Source: Gemmatimonadota bacterium (GTDB lineage: Bacteria; Gemmatimonadota; Gemmatimonadetes; Gemmatimonadales; GWC2-71-9). From it: a stretch of 64,000 nt of DNA. Below, one piece after another: positions 8,845 through 18,496 of the stretch. The first letter of the stretch is position 1; each line of letters opens with the position of its first letter. The DNA lies in NCBI GenBank assembly GCA_016713435.1, contig JADJPD010000010.1, forward strand, positions 248,001 through 312,000. Reading direction: 5' to 3'. The notes below the pieces were generated by a model. That model was not told the origin of the DNA. It searched no databases and saw nothing but the letters and a program-made list of their open reading frames with translations. A program made the translations under genes and the position numbers.

Positions 8845-9624
8845 TCAGGGACGGGCGGCGGGGGCGCCGCCGGAGACGGGAACGGCCGGGGCCTCGGCGG
8901 GGCCGAGGCGGCCGAAGCGCGCGCGCGCCAGGTTCACCAGGAATTCCCAGATGGTGCTGCCCCGCACGTTCGAGGCGCCGCCCTCGCGCATCTGGCCCAG
9001 CACGTTCAGCTCGAACACCGGCAGGCCGAGGCGCCGGGCCTTGATCATCACCTCGGCGTCGAGGAACCAGTCCCGGCTCGCCAGGTTCATGCGCTCGTAG
9101 TAGGCCCGCGGGAACAGCTTCGGGTTGCCGTTGATGTCGATGGTGCCGAGCCCGCCGAAGAGCACGTTGGCGAAGCCGTTGTAGATGATGGACACGATCT
9201 TCCGCTTGAAGCCGTCCATCCGGAAGCGCCGGCGCACCTTCACCAGCTTCGGGGTCTTGGCGTTGAGCAGGACCTCGTAGAGCTTGGCCACGTCCGTGGC
9301 CTCCACCTGGCCGTCGGCGCAGATGAAGCCCACGAACTTGCCCCGGCAGCGCGTGAGCCCGCGCAGCACCCCGTAGCCGTAGCCCTGGTTCACCGGGACG
9401 ACTTCCTTGACCACCGGCAGCCCCTCGGCCACCAGCTCGTCGATGATGGCCCCGGTGCGGTCCTTGGAGCCGTTGTCCACCAGCACCAGCTCCACCTCCA
9501 GCCCCCGCTCCCGGAAGGCCTGGACCAGCCGGACCGTGGTGTTCCGGACCGACTCCTCCTCGTTGTAGCAGGGCACGGCCAGCGACAGGAGCCGGTCGGC
9601 GGTCTCGGTCAGGACCTGGGTCAT
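8845..9624 (-). CDS. Glycosyltransferase family 2
   Basis: This 259-residue single-domain GT-A enzyme has LLSLAVPCYNEEES at the N-terminus, LVLVDNGSKDRTG, and FICADGQVEATD, where the usual DxD is replaced by an AD-containing turn. WFLDAEVMIKARR is the conserved acidic acceptor-side motif. There is no membrane segment, so it probably works at the cytoplasmic face, adding a sugar to a lipid-linked or nucleotide-linked acceptor. It sits between the NAD-dependent epimerase and the C-methyltransferase with gaps of 3 and 5 bases, so all three are co-transcribed. Substrates cannot be read from the sequence. Confidence 0.85.
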   Translation of the reverse strand: MTQVLTETADRLLSLAVPCYNEEESVRNTTVRLVQAFRERGLEVELVLVDNGSKDRTGAIIDELVAEGLPVVKEVVPVNQGYGYGVLRGLTRCRGKFVGFICADGQVEATDVAKLYEVLLNAKTPKLVKVRRRFRMDGFKRKIVSIIYNGFANVLFGGLGTIDINGNPKLFPRAYYERMNLASRDWFLDAEVMIKARRLGLPVFELNVLGQMREGGASNVRGSTIWEFLVNLARARFGRLGPAEAPAVPVSGGAPAARP

Positions 9625-9627
9625 GGT

Positions 9628-10620
9628 CTACCCGCGGCTAAAGGGGCGCGCGCCGAAGGCGAGCGTACGGCGGAGTCCACCGCGGATGTCCAGCCCCGGC
9701 ACCCATGCGGTGAGCTCCCGGAGCCGGTCGTTGCACACCTCATCGTGTGCTAACTCATTGTCCGGCAACGGGTTTTCGAGTCTTACAATGGCTGGCGGAA
9801 GTTGCAAGAGCTGTGCCGCCTCCCGGATGAACTCGGCCACGGCGGTCAGCCGGCCGCTGGCGAGGTTCACGATCTCCCCGGGAACCCCCGCGGTCAGCCC
9901 CAGCCGGAGCAGCCCCTCGGCGGTCTCCTCCACATAGGTGAAGTCCTTCCGCTGGGTCCCCCGGGACAGCACCGGGAGGGTACCGGTCTGCTGCGCGGCA
10001 AGCAACAGCGGGAGCAGCCGGCCGGGGTGCTCGCCGGGCCCGTACACCTGGCAGATCCGGGCGGTGAGCGCCGGCACGCCGCGGGCCATCGCCGCCTGGC
10101 GCACCGCCTCGGTGCCGGCGTGCTTGGTCAGGCCGTAGACCCCGAAGGGCGCCGCTGCGGCCGTCTCGGGGAGGTGACCGCCGATGTTGCCGTACTCCAG
10201 GATGGAGCCCACGTGCACCAGGCGGCGGCCGTGCCAGCCGGCCGGCGCCGGGTGCTCTGCCAGCGCCTCGACGAGCCGGCGCGGCAGGTCACGGTTGATG
10301 GCCTCGGCCAGCGCCAGGTTCTCGGCCCGCTTCTCTGCCGGGGCCACGCCGTAGCCGACGGCGTTGATCACCAGGGCCGGTTCCACCGCGCCGAGCAGGG
10401 TGGCGAGGACCGTGGGATCGGTGAGGTCGGCCCGGTGGACGGTGGCCTCTACCTCCCACGCGGCCAGCACCGGCTCGGCGGCGGCGTGGTCGAGCACGCT
10501 CACGTGAACCTCCGCGCCGGCCGCCGTGAGCAACCGCGCCACCCACCGCCCGATGAATCCATCGCCACCGAGCACGAGCACGCGGACACCCCGGTAGGGC
10601 GCGAGGGCGGCGACGTTCAT
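9628..10620 (-). CDS. NAD-dependent epimerase/dehydratase (sugar nucleotide)
   Basis: This 330-residue extended SDR has VLVLGGDGFIGRWVARLL as the dinucleotide-binding loop, an aspartate-containing second strand (VSVLDHAAA), and the catalytic VYGLTKHAG (YxxxK). It belongs to the family that produces 4-keto sugar epimers or reductases, and its place among rfbG and the C-methyltransferase suggests the final reduction or epimerisation of a CDP-sugar. The ATG at 10620 overlaps the stop of the membrane protein upstream (ATGA); a longer reading upstream lies wholly within that gene and looks artificial. Confidence 0.8.
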   Translation of the reverse strand: MNVAALAPYRGVRVLVLGGDGFIGRWVARLLTAAGAEVHVSVLDHAAAEPVLAAWEVEATVHRADLTDPTVLATLLGAVEPALVINAVGYGVAPAEKRAENLALAEAINRDLPRRLVEALAEHPAPAGWHGRRLVHVGSILEYGNIGGHLPETAAAAPFGVYGLTKHAGTEAVRQAAMARGVPALTARICQVYGPGEHPGRLLPLLLAAQQTGTLPVLSRGTQRKDFTYVEETAEGLLRLGLTAGVPGEIVNLASGRLTAVAEFIREAAQLLQLPPAIVRLENPLPDNELAHDEVCNDRLRELTAWVPGLDIRGGLRRTLAFGARPFSRG

Positions 10621-12722
10621 GGACGGGGTGGGATGGGCGTGGGCACGGGTGCGCCGGGCGGGAAGGGACCGGCGACCACCCGATAGGGGCCACCGGTGCG
10701 GCTCGGCCCCTCGATGACCCACACCGGCCGGTCGGGATAGGCGGCCAGCACCTCGGCCCGGAGCGTCGAGTCGGCGTCGAAGGCGTAGAGGGGCTGGTCG
10801 GCGTGGAGGTCGAGCGGGTTGAAGGTGGCCGCGCCCGCGTAGTCGGGAAAGCGGATCCCCTGCACCAGCACCAGGCTCCGGCCAAACCCGGCGGAATCGG
10901 CGAGCGCGGCCACGCCGGGCCGCATGCGGCGATAGTGCCAGTACTTGTCGAGTGCGCGCCAGGGGACGAAGACCAGGAGCGTCACCGCCGTGAGGAGGAG
11001 CACGGCCGCGAGCGGTCGCCCGCGGAGCGGGGTGGCCTCCTCGAAGGCGAGCACCGCGCGCGCGGCGAGGGCCACGAGCGGGTAGATCACCAGGAACCAG
11101 TAGCGGGCGCCGAAGTCCGGCCCGCCGCTGAACCAGTAGAAGGCGTGGAGCCCCACCACCAGGAACGCCGCCAGCAGGAGGCCGAGGTCACGGTGCTCGA
11201 GGCGGCGCAGCAGCAGGTAGGCCACCACGACGAGCAGCGACCCCGTGCCCCAGCCCAGCAGCTCGGTGTTGACCTGGAAGGTGTTCAGGTTGGCATTGAC
11301 CAGCACGTCCTTCCAGCCGTGGCCGGGGAAGGGGTCGAGCGAGGTCCACCCGAAGCCGCGGTCGGGCCCGAAGCCGAGCGCATTCTTGCCGGGCCCGTAC
11401 ACGCGGTCGGACCAGAGCATCACGGGGAACTTGAGCGGCGACCCGGTGAGGGCGCGGTTGTAGAGCAGCGTCAGGGTGCCCGTCAGCCCCATCCCGAGGC
11501 CGTACACCACCGCGCCCGTCAGGCGGGCGCGCAGGGCGGCCACCCGGTCGCCGGGCACGAGGAGCCAGAGGCCGGTGGCGCCCGCCACGAGGACCCCGTC
11601 GAGCGGGCGGGTGAGGCCGGCCCAGCCCGCCGCGGCCCCGGCCAGCACCAGCCACGCGGGGGAGTCCCCCTGGCGCCAGCGGATCACCCCGAGTGCGGCG
11701 AGGAGGCCCACGGTGAGGGTCACCGTCTGGCTCATGTAGCTCATGGCCAGGAACAGGTGCCAGGGCGAGGCGGCCAGCAGGAAGGCCGCCAGGCGCGCGG
11801 TGCGACGGTCGTAGAGCCGCCGGGTCACGGCGTAGGCCAGCAGCACGTTGAGCCCGCCGAGCAGCGGGTTCACCAGCCACTCGGCGCGCACCAGCGCGCC
11901 GAGCGCGAGGATCGCCGGCCAGCCGGGGGGGAAGGCGGAGAACCAGCGGCCGTGGTCGCTGAGGGTGATGTCCACGTCGAACGCGGGCAGCGCCGGGGGC
12001 GTGGGCAGGGTGAGCGCCCCGCGCGCGAAGGTGCGCGCCTGCAGCAGGTAGGCGGCCTCGTCGGGGATGTGGGGATGCCGCTCGTACACCAGGAGGGCCA
12101 GGAGCGCCGCGAGCACCACGCTGAACGCGGCCATGAGCAGCGGGACGGGGTCATGGCCCGCGTCTGCCCCGTCGAACCACGCGGCCGCGCGCGCCGCCCA
12201 GGCCGCGGGGAGCGCCTCGAGGGCGAGGCCGAGCGTGACGAGTTGCAGCAGCTGCGCCAGTCCCGCCAGCAGCAGTTCCTGCCCGAATACCCGCGGCGAC
12301 GCGCTCAGCGTGGCCGACATGCCCACGAGCGCGAGCCCGAGCAGCGCCAGCCGCCCACCGGACCAGCGCGCCCGCGCCCAGCCCAGCAGGCCGGTCCCCC
12401 GGCGCGCCAGCCAACCGACCACCAGGACGGCCTGCAGGCCCAGCACCGCGAGGGCGGCCGCTTGCGTGGGGGTCCACCCTCTGGCCAGCGGCAGGAAGTG
12501 CTGGTAGCGGATCAGCGGGCCGGCCGCGGTGAGCTGCAGCATGGCCGCGGTGCCGGCCGCGAGGAGCGCGAGCCAGCGCCCGGTGCGCGCGCCCTCGCCC
12601 CGCTGCAGGAGCAGGGCGCCGAGGCCGGCGACGGTGAGCGCCGCCCAGAAGAGCGGTGCCACCACGGCCGTGTTAGGCGTGGCCAGCGGGGCCAGCACCG
12701 GCGGGCTAGCGGCTTGGAGCAC
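10617..12722 (-). CDS. Large polytopic membrane protein, GT39/PMT-like glycosyltransferase
   Basis: This 701-residue protein has at least a dozen hydrophobic segments. The motif ERHPHIPDEAAYLLQA, with an Asp-Glu pair after the mid-protein helix, resembles the catalytic first-loop DE of PMT_2 enzymes. It is followed by a periplasmic GRWFSAFPPGWP and further helices. The extra N-terminal block of about six helices is unlike classical ArnT. The C-terminal 100 residues are soluble. The likely role is transfer of a lipid-linked sugar outside the membrane. The GTG start overlaps the end of the upstream sulfatase-like gene by 17 bases; a slightly later start is possible. Confidence 0.7.
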   Translation of the reverse strand: MLQAASPPVLAPLATPNTAVVAPLFWAALTVAGLGALLLQRGEGARTGRWLALLAAGTAAMLQLTAAGPLIRYQHFLPLARGWTPTQAAALAVLGLQAVLVVGWLARRGTGLLGWARARWSGGRLALLGLALVGMSATLSASPRVFGQELLLAGLAQLLQLVTLGLALEALPAAWAARAAAWFDGADAGHDPVPLLMAAFSVVLAALLALLVYERHPHIPDEAAYLLQARTFARGALTLPTPPALPAFDVDITLSDHGRWFSAFPPGWPAILALGALVRAEWLVNPLLGGLNVLLAYAVTRRLYDRRTARLAAFLLAASPWHLFLAMSYMSQTVTLTVGLLAALGVIRWRQGDSPAWLVLAGAAAGWAGLTRPLDGVLVAGATGLWLLVPGDRVAALRARLTGAVVYGLGMGLTGTLTLLYNRALTGSPLKFPVMLWSDRVYGPGKNALGFGPDRGFGWTSLDPFPGHGWKDVLVNANLNTFQVNTELLGWGTGSLLVVVAYLLLRRLEHRDLGLLLAAFLVVGLHAFYWFSGGPDFGARYWFLVIYPLVALAARAVLAFEEATPLRGRPLAAVLLLTAVTLLVFVPWRALDKYWHYRRMRPGVAALADSAGFGRSLVLVQGIRFPDYAGAATFNPLDLHADQPLYAFDADSTLRAEVLAAYPDRPVWVIEGPSRTGGPYRVVAGPFPPGAPVPTPIPPRP

Positions 12723-14433
12723 GAGGGGTGGGGCTGGTCGGGTCGAACCGTCGCAGCAGGTCCTGCAGCGGTCCCCAGCGCGGGTCCGTGGCCGGCAGAC
12801 TCACCTGGGCCGTCGAGTCGGTGGCGAGGTCGAAGAGTTCCTCGCCCCCCGGGGCTGGTGCGCGCGTCACGATGTACTGGGTGGTGCCCTCAATGGCGCT
12901 GCGCGCGCTCCACTTGTCGTAATCGAGCGTGGTGAAGACGTCGCCGACGGTGTCCGCCTCGGCGGGCGCGCGCACGGCCGCGAGCGCCGGCCCGGGGGCA
13001 AAGCGCGCATCGGGCAGGCCGGCGAGGCCGAGCACCAGGCCGGGCACGTCCACCAGCGAGGTGGCGGCCGGGACGATCTGGCCGGCCGGGACCCCGGGGC
13101 CGGTGACGAAGAACGGGACCCGCACCTGCTCGGGATAGAGGCTCGTGCCGTGGCCGCGGGGCAGGTGGTCCGGCGCGTCATCCGGGCCGAAGGACTCGCC
13201 GTGGTCGGACGAGACCACGATCACGGTATTCGCCAGGCGGCCCCGGCGGCGCAGCTCGGCGAGCAGCTGGGCCAGCTCGCCGTCGAGGCGGGTGAGCGCG
13301 GCGTCGTAGGCCGCGATGGCCGAGGCCATGCTGTGCTTCGGCTCCCACGCCTTCTTGCCGTGCAGCTGGTTGTAGAAGGCGCGGTTCACGTCCATGAAGC
13401 AGATGTAGCCGAACGTCGGCCGCCCCGGGTGGGCGTCCACGAAGTCGAGGTACCGGCGGATCGTCCGGGGAGCGGGCACCACCGGCTGCCCCGGCCGCCA
13501 GCCGAAGAGCGCGAGCACCCGCGAGCCGATGCGTCCGGCGCTGGTCCGCTCCCAGAGATCGAGCTGCTCGTACACCCGGAAGCGCGTGAAGCCGCGGCCG
13601 AGGTATTCCGGCGTGACCCACGCATGATTGCTGGAGAAGGCGCCCGTGGCGTAGCCCGCGTCGCGGAACGCCTCGGCCACGCTCGGGATGCTGTCCGCGA
13701 GGCGGAGCCCCGGCCAGTTGGCGCCGTGCACGGTGGCGTGGCGCCCCGTCAGGATCGACGCGTGCGACGGCAGCGACCACGACGACGGCGCCCACGCGTT
13801 GGCGAAGTCGGTGCCGCCGGCGGCCAGGCTGTCGAGGGTCGGCGTGAGGGAGTGGGCGCCGGTGAAGCGGTCGCGCCGCACGGTGTCGAGGATCAGGATG
13901 AGGACGTCCGGCCGGCCGGCCGGTGCCGCGGGGAGCGCGGCCACCCGGCGCTGCTCCGTCAGGCGCTGCTCCAGCAGCGTGCCGGCCAGCGCCAGGAGCA
14001 GCAGCACCGGCAGCACCGGCAGCCAGCGGCGGAGCGCGGGCACGAACCCCGCCCCCTGGGCCCGCACCGCCCGTGACACCATGGTCCCGACGCCGAGCCC
14101 GAGCAGGCCCACGGTCGCCGGGTGCAGCACCTCGGGGGCGCGGAACACGGCCATGGCGCCCAGCGCGCCGAAGATGCCCCACGCGGCCGGCGCCGTGCCC
14201 GCCACGGCCCACACCCGCGCCACGAGCGCCAGCCCCACGGCCAGCGGCAGCAGGAGGAGCAGGTTGCCGAGCGGCGTGATCCAGAGCGCCGCCGGCCCGA
14301 GCTTGTGGGCGGCCTGCAGGGCCGGGTACCCCCGGAGCACGATGTGCAGCGCGCCCTCGAGCAGGCCGAAGAGCACCGCCGCCCAGGTGGCGCTGGTGAG
14401 CAGGTCCTTGAGCGGGGAGGGGGCGCGGTTCAC
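12706..14433 (-). CDS. Membrane-anchored sulfatase-like alkaline-phosphatase-superfamily protein (copy A)
   Basis: This 575-residue protein has about five N-terminal membrane helices, then a periplasmic sulfatase-like domain. It opens with DVLILILDTVRRDRF and contains SSWSLPSHASILTGR, where a sulfatase would have Cys-x-Pro-x-Arg: here a Ser takes the formylglycine position and His replaces the Arg. Metal ligands appear in IVVSSDHGESFG. Lacking the Cys, it is more likely a phospho- or sulfo-transferase or hydrolase using Ser directly; that is inference. It is the most divergent of five paralogues in the window (others at 16662, 18493, 20420, 24929). The GTG at 14433 overlaps the upstream stop (GTGA), placing it second in the operon from 16225. 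Confidence 0.8.
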   Translation of the reverse strand: MNRAPSPLKDLLTSATWAAVLFGLLEGALHIVLRGYPALQAAHKLGPAALWITPLGNLLLLLPLAVGLALVARVWAVAGTAPAAWGIFGALGAMAVFRAPEVLHPATVGLLGLGVGTMVSRAVRAQGAGFVPALRRWLPVLPVLLLLALAGTLLEQRLTEQRRVAALPAAPAGRPDVLILILDTVRRDRFTGAHSLTPTLDSLAAGGTDFANAWAPSSWSLPSHASILTGRHATVHGANWPGLRLADSIPSVAEAFRDAGYATGAFSSNHAWVTPEYLGRGFTRFRVYEQLDLWERTSAGRIGSRVLALFGWRPGQPVVPAPRTIRRYLDFVDAHPGRPTFGYICFMDVNRAFYNQLHGKKAWEPKHSMASAIAAYDAALTRLDGELAQLLAELRRRGRLANTVIVVSSDHGESFGPDDAPDHLPRGHGTSLYPEQVRVPFFVTGPGVPAGQIVPAATSLVDVPGLVLGLAGLPDARFAPGPALAAVRAPAEADTVGDVFTTLDYDKWSARSAIEGTTQYIVTRAPAPGGEELFDLATDSTAQVSLPATDPRWGPLQDLLRRFDPTSPTPRAPSR

Positions 14434-16225
14434 GGTGCCGCCTGGGCGGGAACCGTGGCCACCGCCGGAAGGCGTGAGCGCGCCACGTACACCGTCACCG
14501 GCGTGAGCAGCCGCTTGGGCCACCACTCGTCGACCTCGGGGGCCCCCGGGATCACCCGCACCGCCACGTAGTGCGAGTCGATGGCCTCCGGGATCCCAGA
14601 GCCCCGCGAGTGCCAGTCGTAGGGGTTGCCCTTGGGGAAGGTGTGGATCAGCAGCTTGTCGTAGGCCTCGGCGCGGATGCGGGCCAGCGTGCCCTGGATG
14701 GCGTCGAGGTCCATCCGGGGGGAGTTGGCGCCGAGGTGGAGCTGCACGGCCGAGGCGCGGTCCTTCTGCAGGGTGGTGTCGGCAGGTACACCCAGGTGCC
14801 GCGGTCCAGGAGCACCCGGTGCGGGTCCATCCCCTTGAACTCCGCCTCGATGGCGGCCACCTGTGCCAGCGCCTCTTCGGGCACCTTGTTGACCGGTTCG
14901 CGCACCAGGCCCACGGCTGCGGGCAGCAGGCCGATCCCCAGCGCAAATCCGAGCTGGCCGACCAGCCGCACCGGCGGCTCGGGGGTGGCCAGCACCCGCT
15001 GCCACAGCCGCGGCAACGTGGCCAGGCCGAACGTTGCCGCCATGAGCACGCCGGGCCCGAGGTGATTCTTCTGCCAGCCGATGCCGGTGGTGTAGCACTC
15101 GAGGAGCAGCAGGCCGGCCGGCACCAGCCAGGCGAGCAGGGCCGGCACGCTCCGGTCCCGGAGCACCAGCAGCCAGAGCGCCAGGACGAGCATCCCGACG
15201 TAGCCGCCGGCGAGGACAAAGGCCTGGAGGCTGCGGCCCAGGCCCACGGCCTTGTCGCCGAGGACACCGAAGATCCAGTAGCCGGTCTGCGGGCCCCCGA
15301 CGCGGAAGAGCAGCCAGAGGCTTGCCGCCAGGAACAGCGCGCCGAGCAGGCCGAAGGTCACGATCTCCCGGGCCCGCCGCCCGCTGATGACCAGGTAGCC
15401 GCCGAACAGCACCAGCCAGATCACCAGGCTCTGCTTGGTCCAGAAGCCGAGCGCCGGCACGAGCGCCATCCCGATGGTGACGCCGAGGCTGGGCCGCAGC
15501 AGGTGCCGCGCGAGCAGCCAGAAGGCGCACGCTGAGAGCAGCAGCGTGAGGCTGTCGGGATGCAGGGTGTGGACGTTCAGGTTGAAGCGCGGCTCCACCC
15601 CGACCAGCACCAGCAGCGGGAACCACGCCGCGAGCCAGAGCGGCCGCGCGGCGTACTCGCCCGGCGCCAGGAAGCGGCGCGCCAGGTGGTCGGCGGCGCT
15701 CGTGGCCACGGCGGCCGCCACCAGCACGTAGGAGAACTGGATCAGCCGGAGCGGCACCACCGAGAACTCCACGCCGAACAGCCGTGCGATCCCGTAGGTG
15801 AGCAGCTGCGCCCCCGGCGTGTACACCGAGTCGATGTTGTCGAGCACGTCGCCGTAGAGCGGCACGCCCTTGTGGAACTGCAGCAGGTCGTTGAGGTAGT
15901 CGCCTTCCCAGAAGCCGAGGAAGTCGGCCGGGAAGCGCATATAGAACGAGAGCCCCCAGAGCGTGGAGAGCGCCAGGCCGGTGGCCAGCGCCACCACCAG
16001 CACCAGGGGCCACTCCGGCGCCCGCTCCCGCGCCGGCCGGCGGAGCTCGAGCACCAGCAGGGCGCCACTCACCGCCAGCAGCGCCAGCGCCACGGGCAGG
16101 GCGGCCGCGAACGGTGCGGTGCCGGCCCCCTTGGCGGCTACCAGGAAGAACGCCACGCCACCGAGCGTGCCGGCGACGGCCAGCCCGGGGGCGACGCGAT
16201 GCGTCGGGGTCAGGGGCGCGGTCAT
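14430..16225 (-). CDS. Polytopic glycosyltransferase-like membrane protein (frameshifted near 14781)
   Basis: The first 480 residues carry about ten membrane helices with a large periplasmic loop (FPADFLGFWEGDYLNDL), a layout seen in GT39/GT87-type lipid-linked sugar transferases and in uncharacterised EPS membrane proteins. The frame breaks after DRGTWVYLP. Adding one base to the two-C run at 14781-14782 (minus strand) continues into DTTLQKDRASAVQLHLG and a soluble tail ending VPAQAAP, for 598 residues in total. The ATG at 16225 is chosen because hydrophobic sequence starts within 15 residues. It is the first gene of the nine-gene operon reaching 5301 and has a strong sigma-54-type promoter upstream. 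Confidence 0.65.
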
Positions 16226-16661
16226 GCGATTGCCGGGGCGAACGAGGTCATCACGGTCGGTCCACGAGGCGGCGGGCGGTCGCGTGATCGCGGGGCGCGC
16301 ACCGGGGTTGCCCTGAATCCGGGAGGCCCGTCCCCGGCATGCGGCTGCCTCCCGGGGACGGGTGAGCAGGGGCCGCGGGGGCGGAAATGGCGTCTTACCC
16401 GGTGCCATTCCCGTGCCAGCGGACCCGAGGCTGCCCGGGCGCACCGGGCCGGATCTCCCGCTGGCGCGGGCGGCGGGTCGTCCAGTCCCATAGGCTGCCG
16501 TATCTATTTGATAGGGAAGAGCTTACGGGAATGGCCCAAGGCCCGCGAGCCGGCCGACCCGGCGGTCGATGCGCGGGACCCGCTGCCGGCCAGCCGGCGA
16601 GGGGTGGTGTGGCGGTCTGGAACCTTGAGAGGGACCCGGCGGCCCGCGGTGCCCCGCCCGC
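16226..16661. other. Intergenic region carrying the promoter of the 16225 operon
   Basis: This 436-base stretch lies between the start of the operon at 16225 and the end of sulfatase copy B. I see no coding sequence with credible composition. The only recognisable element is the sigma-54-type site at 16403-16418. The part from 16490 to 16661 holds no hairpin strong enough to call a terminator for copy B. Confidence 0.6.
16403..16418 (-). promoter_or_regulatory. Sigma-54-type promoter for the 16225 to 5301 operon
   Basis: The minus strand reads TGGCAC-GGGAA-TGGCA. The -24 element is a perfect TGGCAC, the -12 element is TTGCA with one change, and the spacing is the required GG-N10-GC. The predicted start of transcription is near 16392, giving a leader of about 165 bases before the ATG at 16225. 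It is the best RpoN match I found in the window. Confidence 0.6.
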
Positions 16662-18496
16662 CTAGTGCGCGCGGGCCGGCGGGGGCAGGCGCCGGTCGAG
16701 CTGAGCGTGGAGCGCCGCCACCGTGGCGGCCCAGGCCGGGTCGGTGGCGAGGTCGTGCTGCTCCGCCGAGTCGGCGGGGAAGACGTACAGTTCGGCCTGC
16801 CGCGCCACGTCGCGGATGAGGGCCGCCGAGTCGGTGTACACGGCCTGCAGGTCGCCGCGGGAGGTGGGGTCCCAGGGCGGGCGGCGGGGGGCCCAGTTGG
16901 TGGCCACGAGCAGGCTGTCGCTGCCTGACGGAACGTCCGGCCCGAGGTGCCGGGTGAGGGGCGCGCCCGGAAACGGCGACCGGGTGCCCGGGGCCACCAG
17001 GGCCAGCACCGTCGCGGGCAGGTCCCGGAGGCTCACCGCGTGCTCCACCACCACGCCCGCCGGGACCCGGCCCGCCAGCTGCAGGATGAGCGGCACCTGG
17101 AGGGCATTGCGGTACAGCGTGTGGCCGTGGCCCCACACGCCGTGCTCGCCGAATTCCTCCCCATGGTCGGACGTGATGTTGACCAGCGTGTTGTCGAGCA
17201 GCCCGCGCTCCGCCAGGGCATCGAGGAGCCGGCCCACCTCATGGTCGATGTAGGCGATGGCCTGGTCGTACGGCCGCATGTCGCGCGGCCGGGCAGAGAG
17301 ATGGGCGGTGGGATGGCGCGGCGCCGGCGGCGGCGGGTAGGGCAGCGTGGCGAAGGCCGTGTCGAACGGCGCCTGCGGCAGGTAGGGCTCGTGCGCATCC
17401 TGGTAATTCAGGAAGGCGAAGAACGGCCGGCTCCCGGAGTGGTCCAGCCAGGCGAGCAGCGCCTCGTTCACCTCGCGCGCGGTCTTCCGGCGGTAGTCGC
17501 TCATCGCCGGCGGGAGGTGGCGCTCGAGCAGGGGGAGCTCGGTGAGCCAGCTGCCCACCGCCGTGCTCCGGACCACCTGCATGAGGCTGACGGTGGCGCC
17601 CTCGTAGCGCGCGAAGCCCCGGTCGAGTCCCGTCCATGGGCCGGTGTAGCTGATGTTGGCCACCATCGCGCCGGTGCGGTATCCGCGCGCCGCCAGGGCC
17701 TCCGCCAGGGTGGTGTCGCGCGCCGGGAGGGGTGTCACCCAGTCCACGCCGAGTTCCGGCATCCAGCGCCCCGTCATCACCGAGGCGTGGGCGGGAGCGT
17801 CCACGGCGCGGTGCTGTAGGCCCGCGCGAAGCGGGCGCCCGCCGCCGCGAGCCGCGCGAAGACCGGCGTCGTGGGGATCTCGTAGCCATATGCGCTCAGG
17901 CTCGGCGCCCGCACCGTGTCGAGGATCAGGAGCAGCACGTTCGGCGCGCGCGCCCCCGCGTCGGGAAGGGCCGCGAGCGCCCGTGCCTCACGCCAGCGGT
18001 CCCGCGCCGCGAGGCCACCGGCCGTGAGCCCGAGCAGGAGACACCCCGCCGCCACGCCGGTCCGGAGCCCGGCCCCGAGCCGTGCGGGGGCCGGCCGGAG
18101 GAGGCGCCCCGCCTGCACGCCGAGCCCCACCGCGAGGAAGCCAAGGGTCCACGGGGTGAGCAGGCCCTTGAGGGGGAACAGGGCCACCAGCACCGCAAGC
18201 GCCCCGAGGCCCCCGATGAGACGCGGCAGCGTGAGACGATGCGGCCACGCACGCTGCACCGGCACCAGCAGCAGGGCGAGCAGCAACCCGAACAGGAGGT
18301 TGGCGGCGGCCGGCATCCACAGGATGTGGGCCCCGATGTCGATGGGCAGCCCATCCACCGCGCGGCGGACCAGGCGGACGCCGGTTTCCAGGACGCCGGC
18401 CAGCAGCCCGCCTGACATGCCGAGCAGGAGGACGTCAGTGCTGGTGCACGGCGTCGGAGCGCCTGCGGGGGGAGTCCCCGAGGGGGCAGGGCTCAT
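16662..18496 (-). CDS. Membrane-anchored sulfatase-like protein (copy B, frameshifted near 17793-17795)
   Basis: Two frames join to a 611-residue protein when one C is restored at the CCC run at 17793-17795 (minus strand), giving APWTLPAHASVMTGRW. The N-terminus has five membrane helices (ILWMPAAANLLFG is a landmark). The periplasmic domain carries LLILDTVRAPSLSAYGY, the T-L-P-A-H active-site loop in place of Cys-x-Pro-x-Arg, and ITSDHGEEFGEHG. It shares many phrases with copy D (YRRKTAREVN, MRPYDQAIA.IDHE), so the two look like a recent duplication. Its ATG overlaps the stop of copy C (ATGA), and it closes the three-gene operon D-C-B. Natural substrate unknown. Confidence 0.8.
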
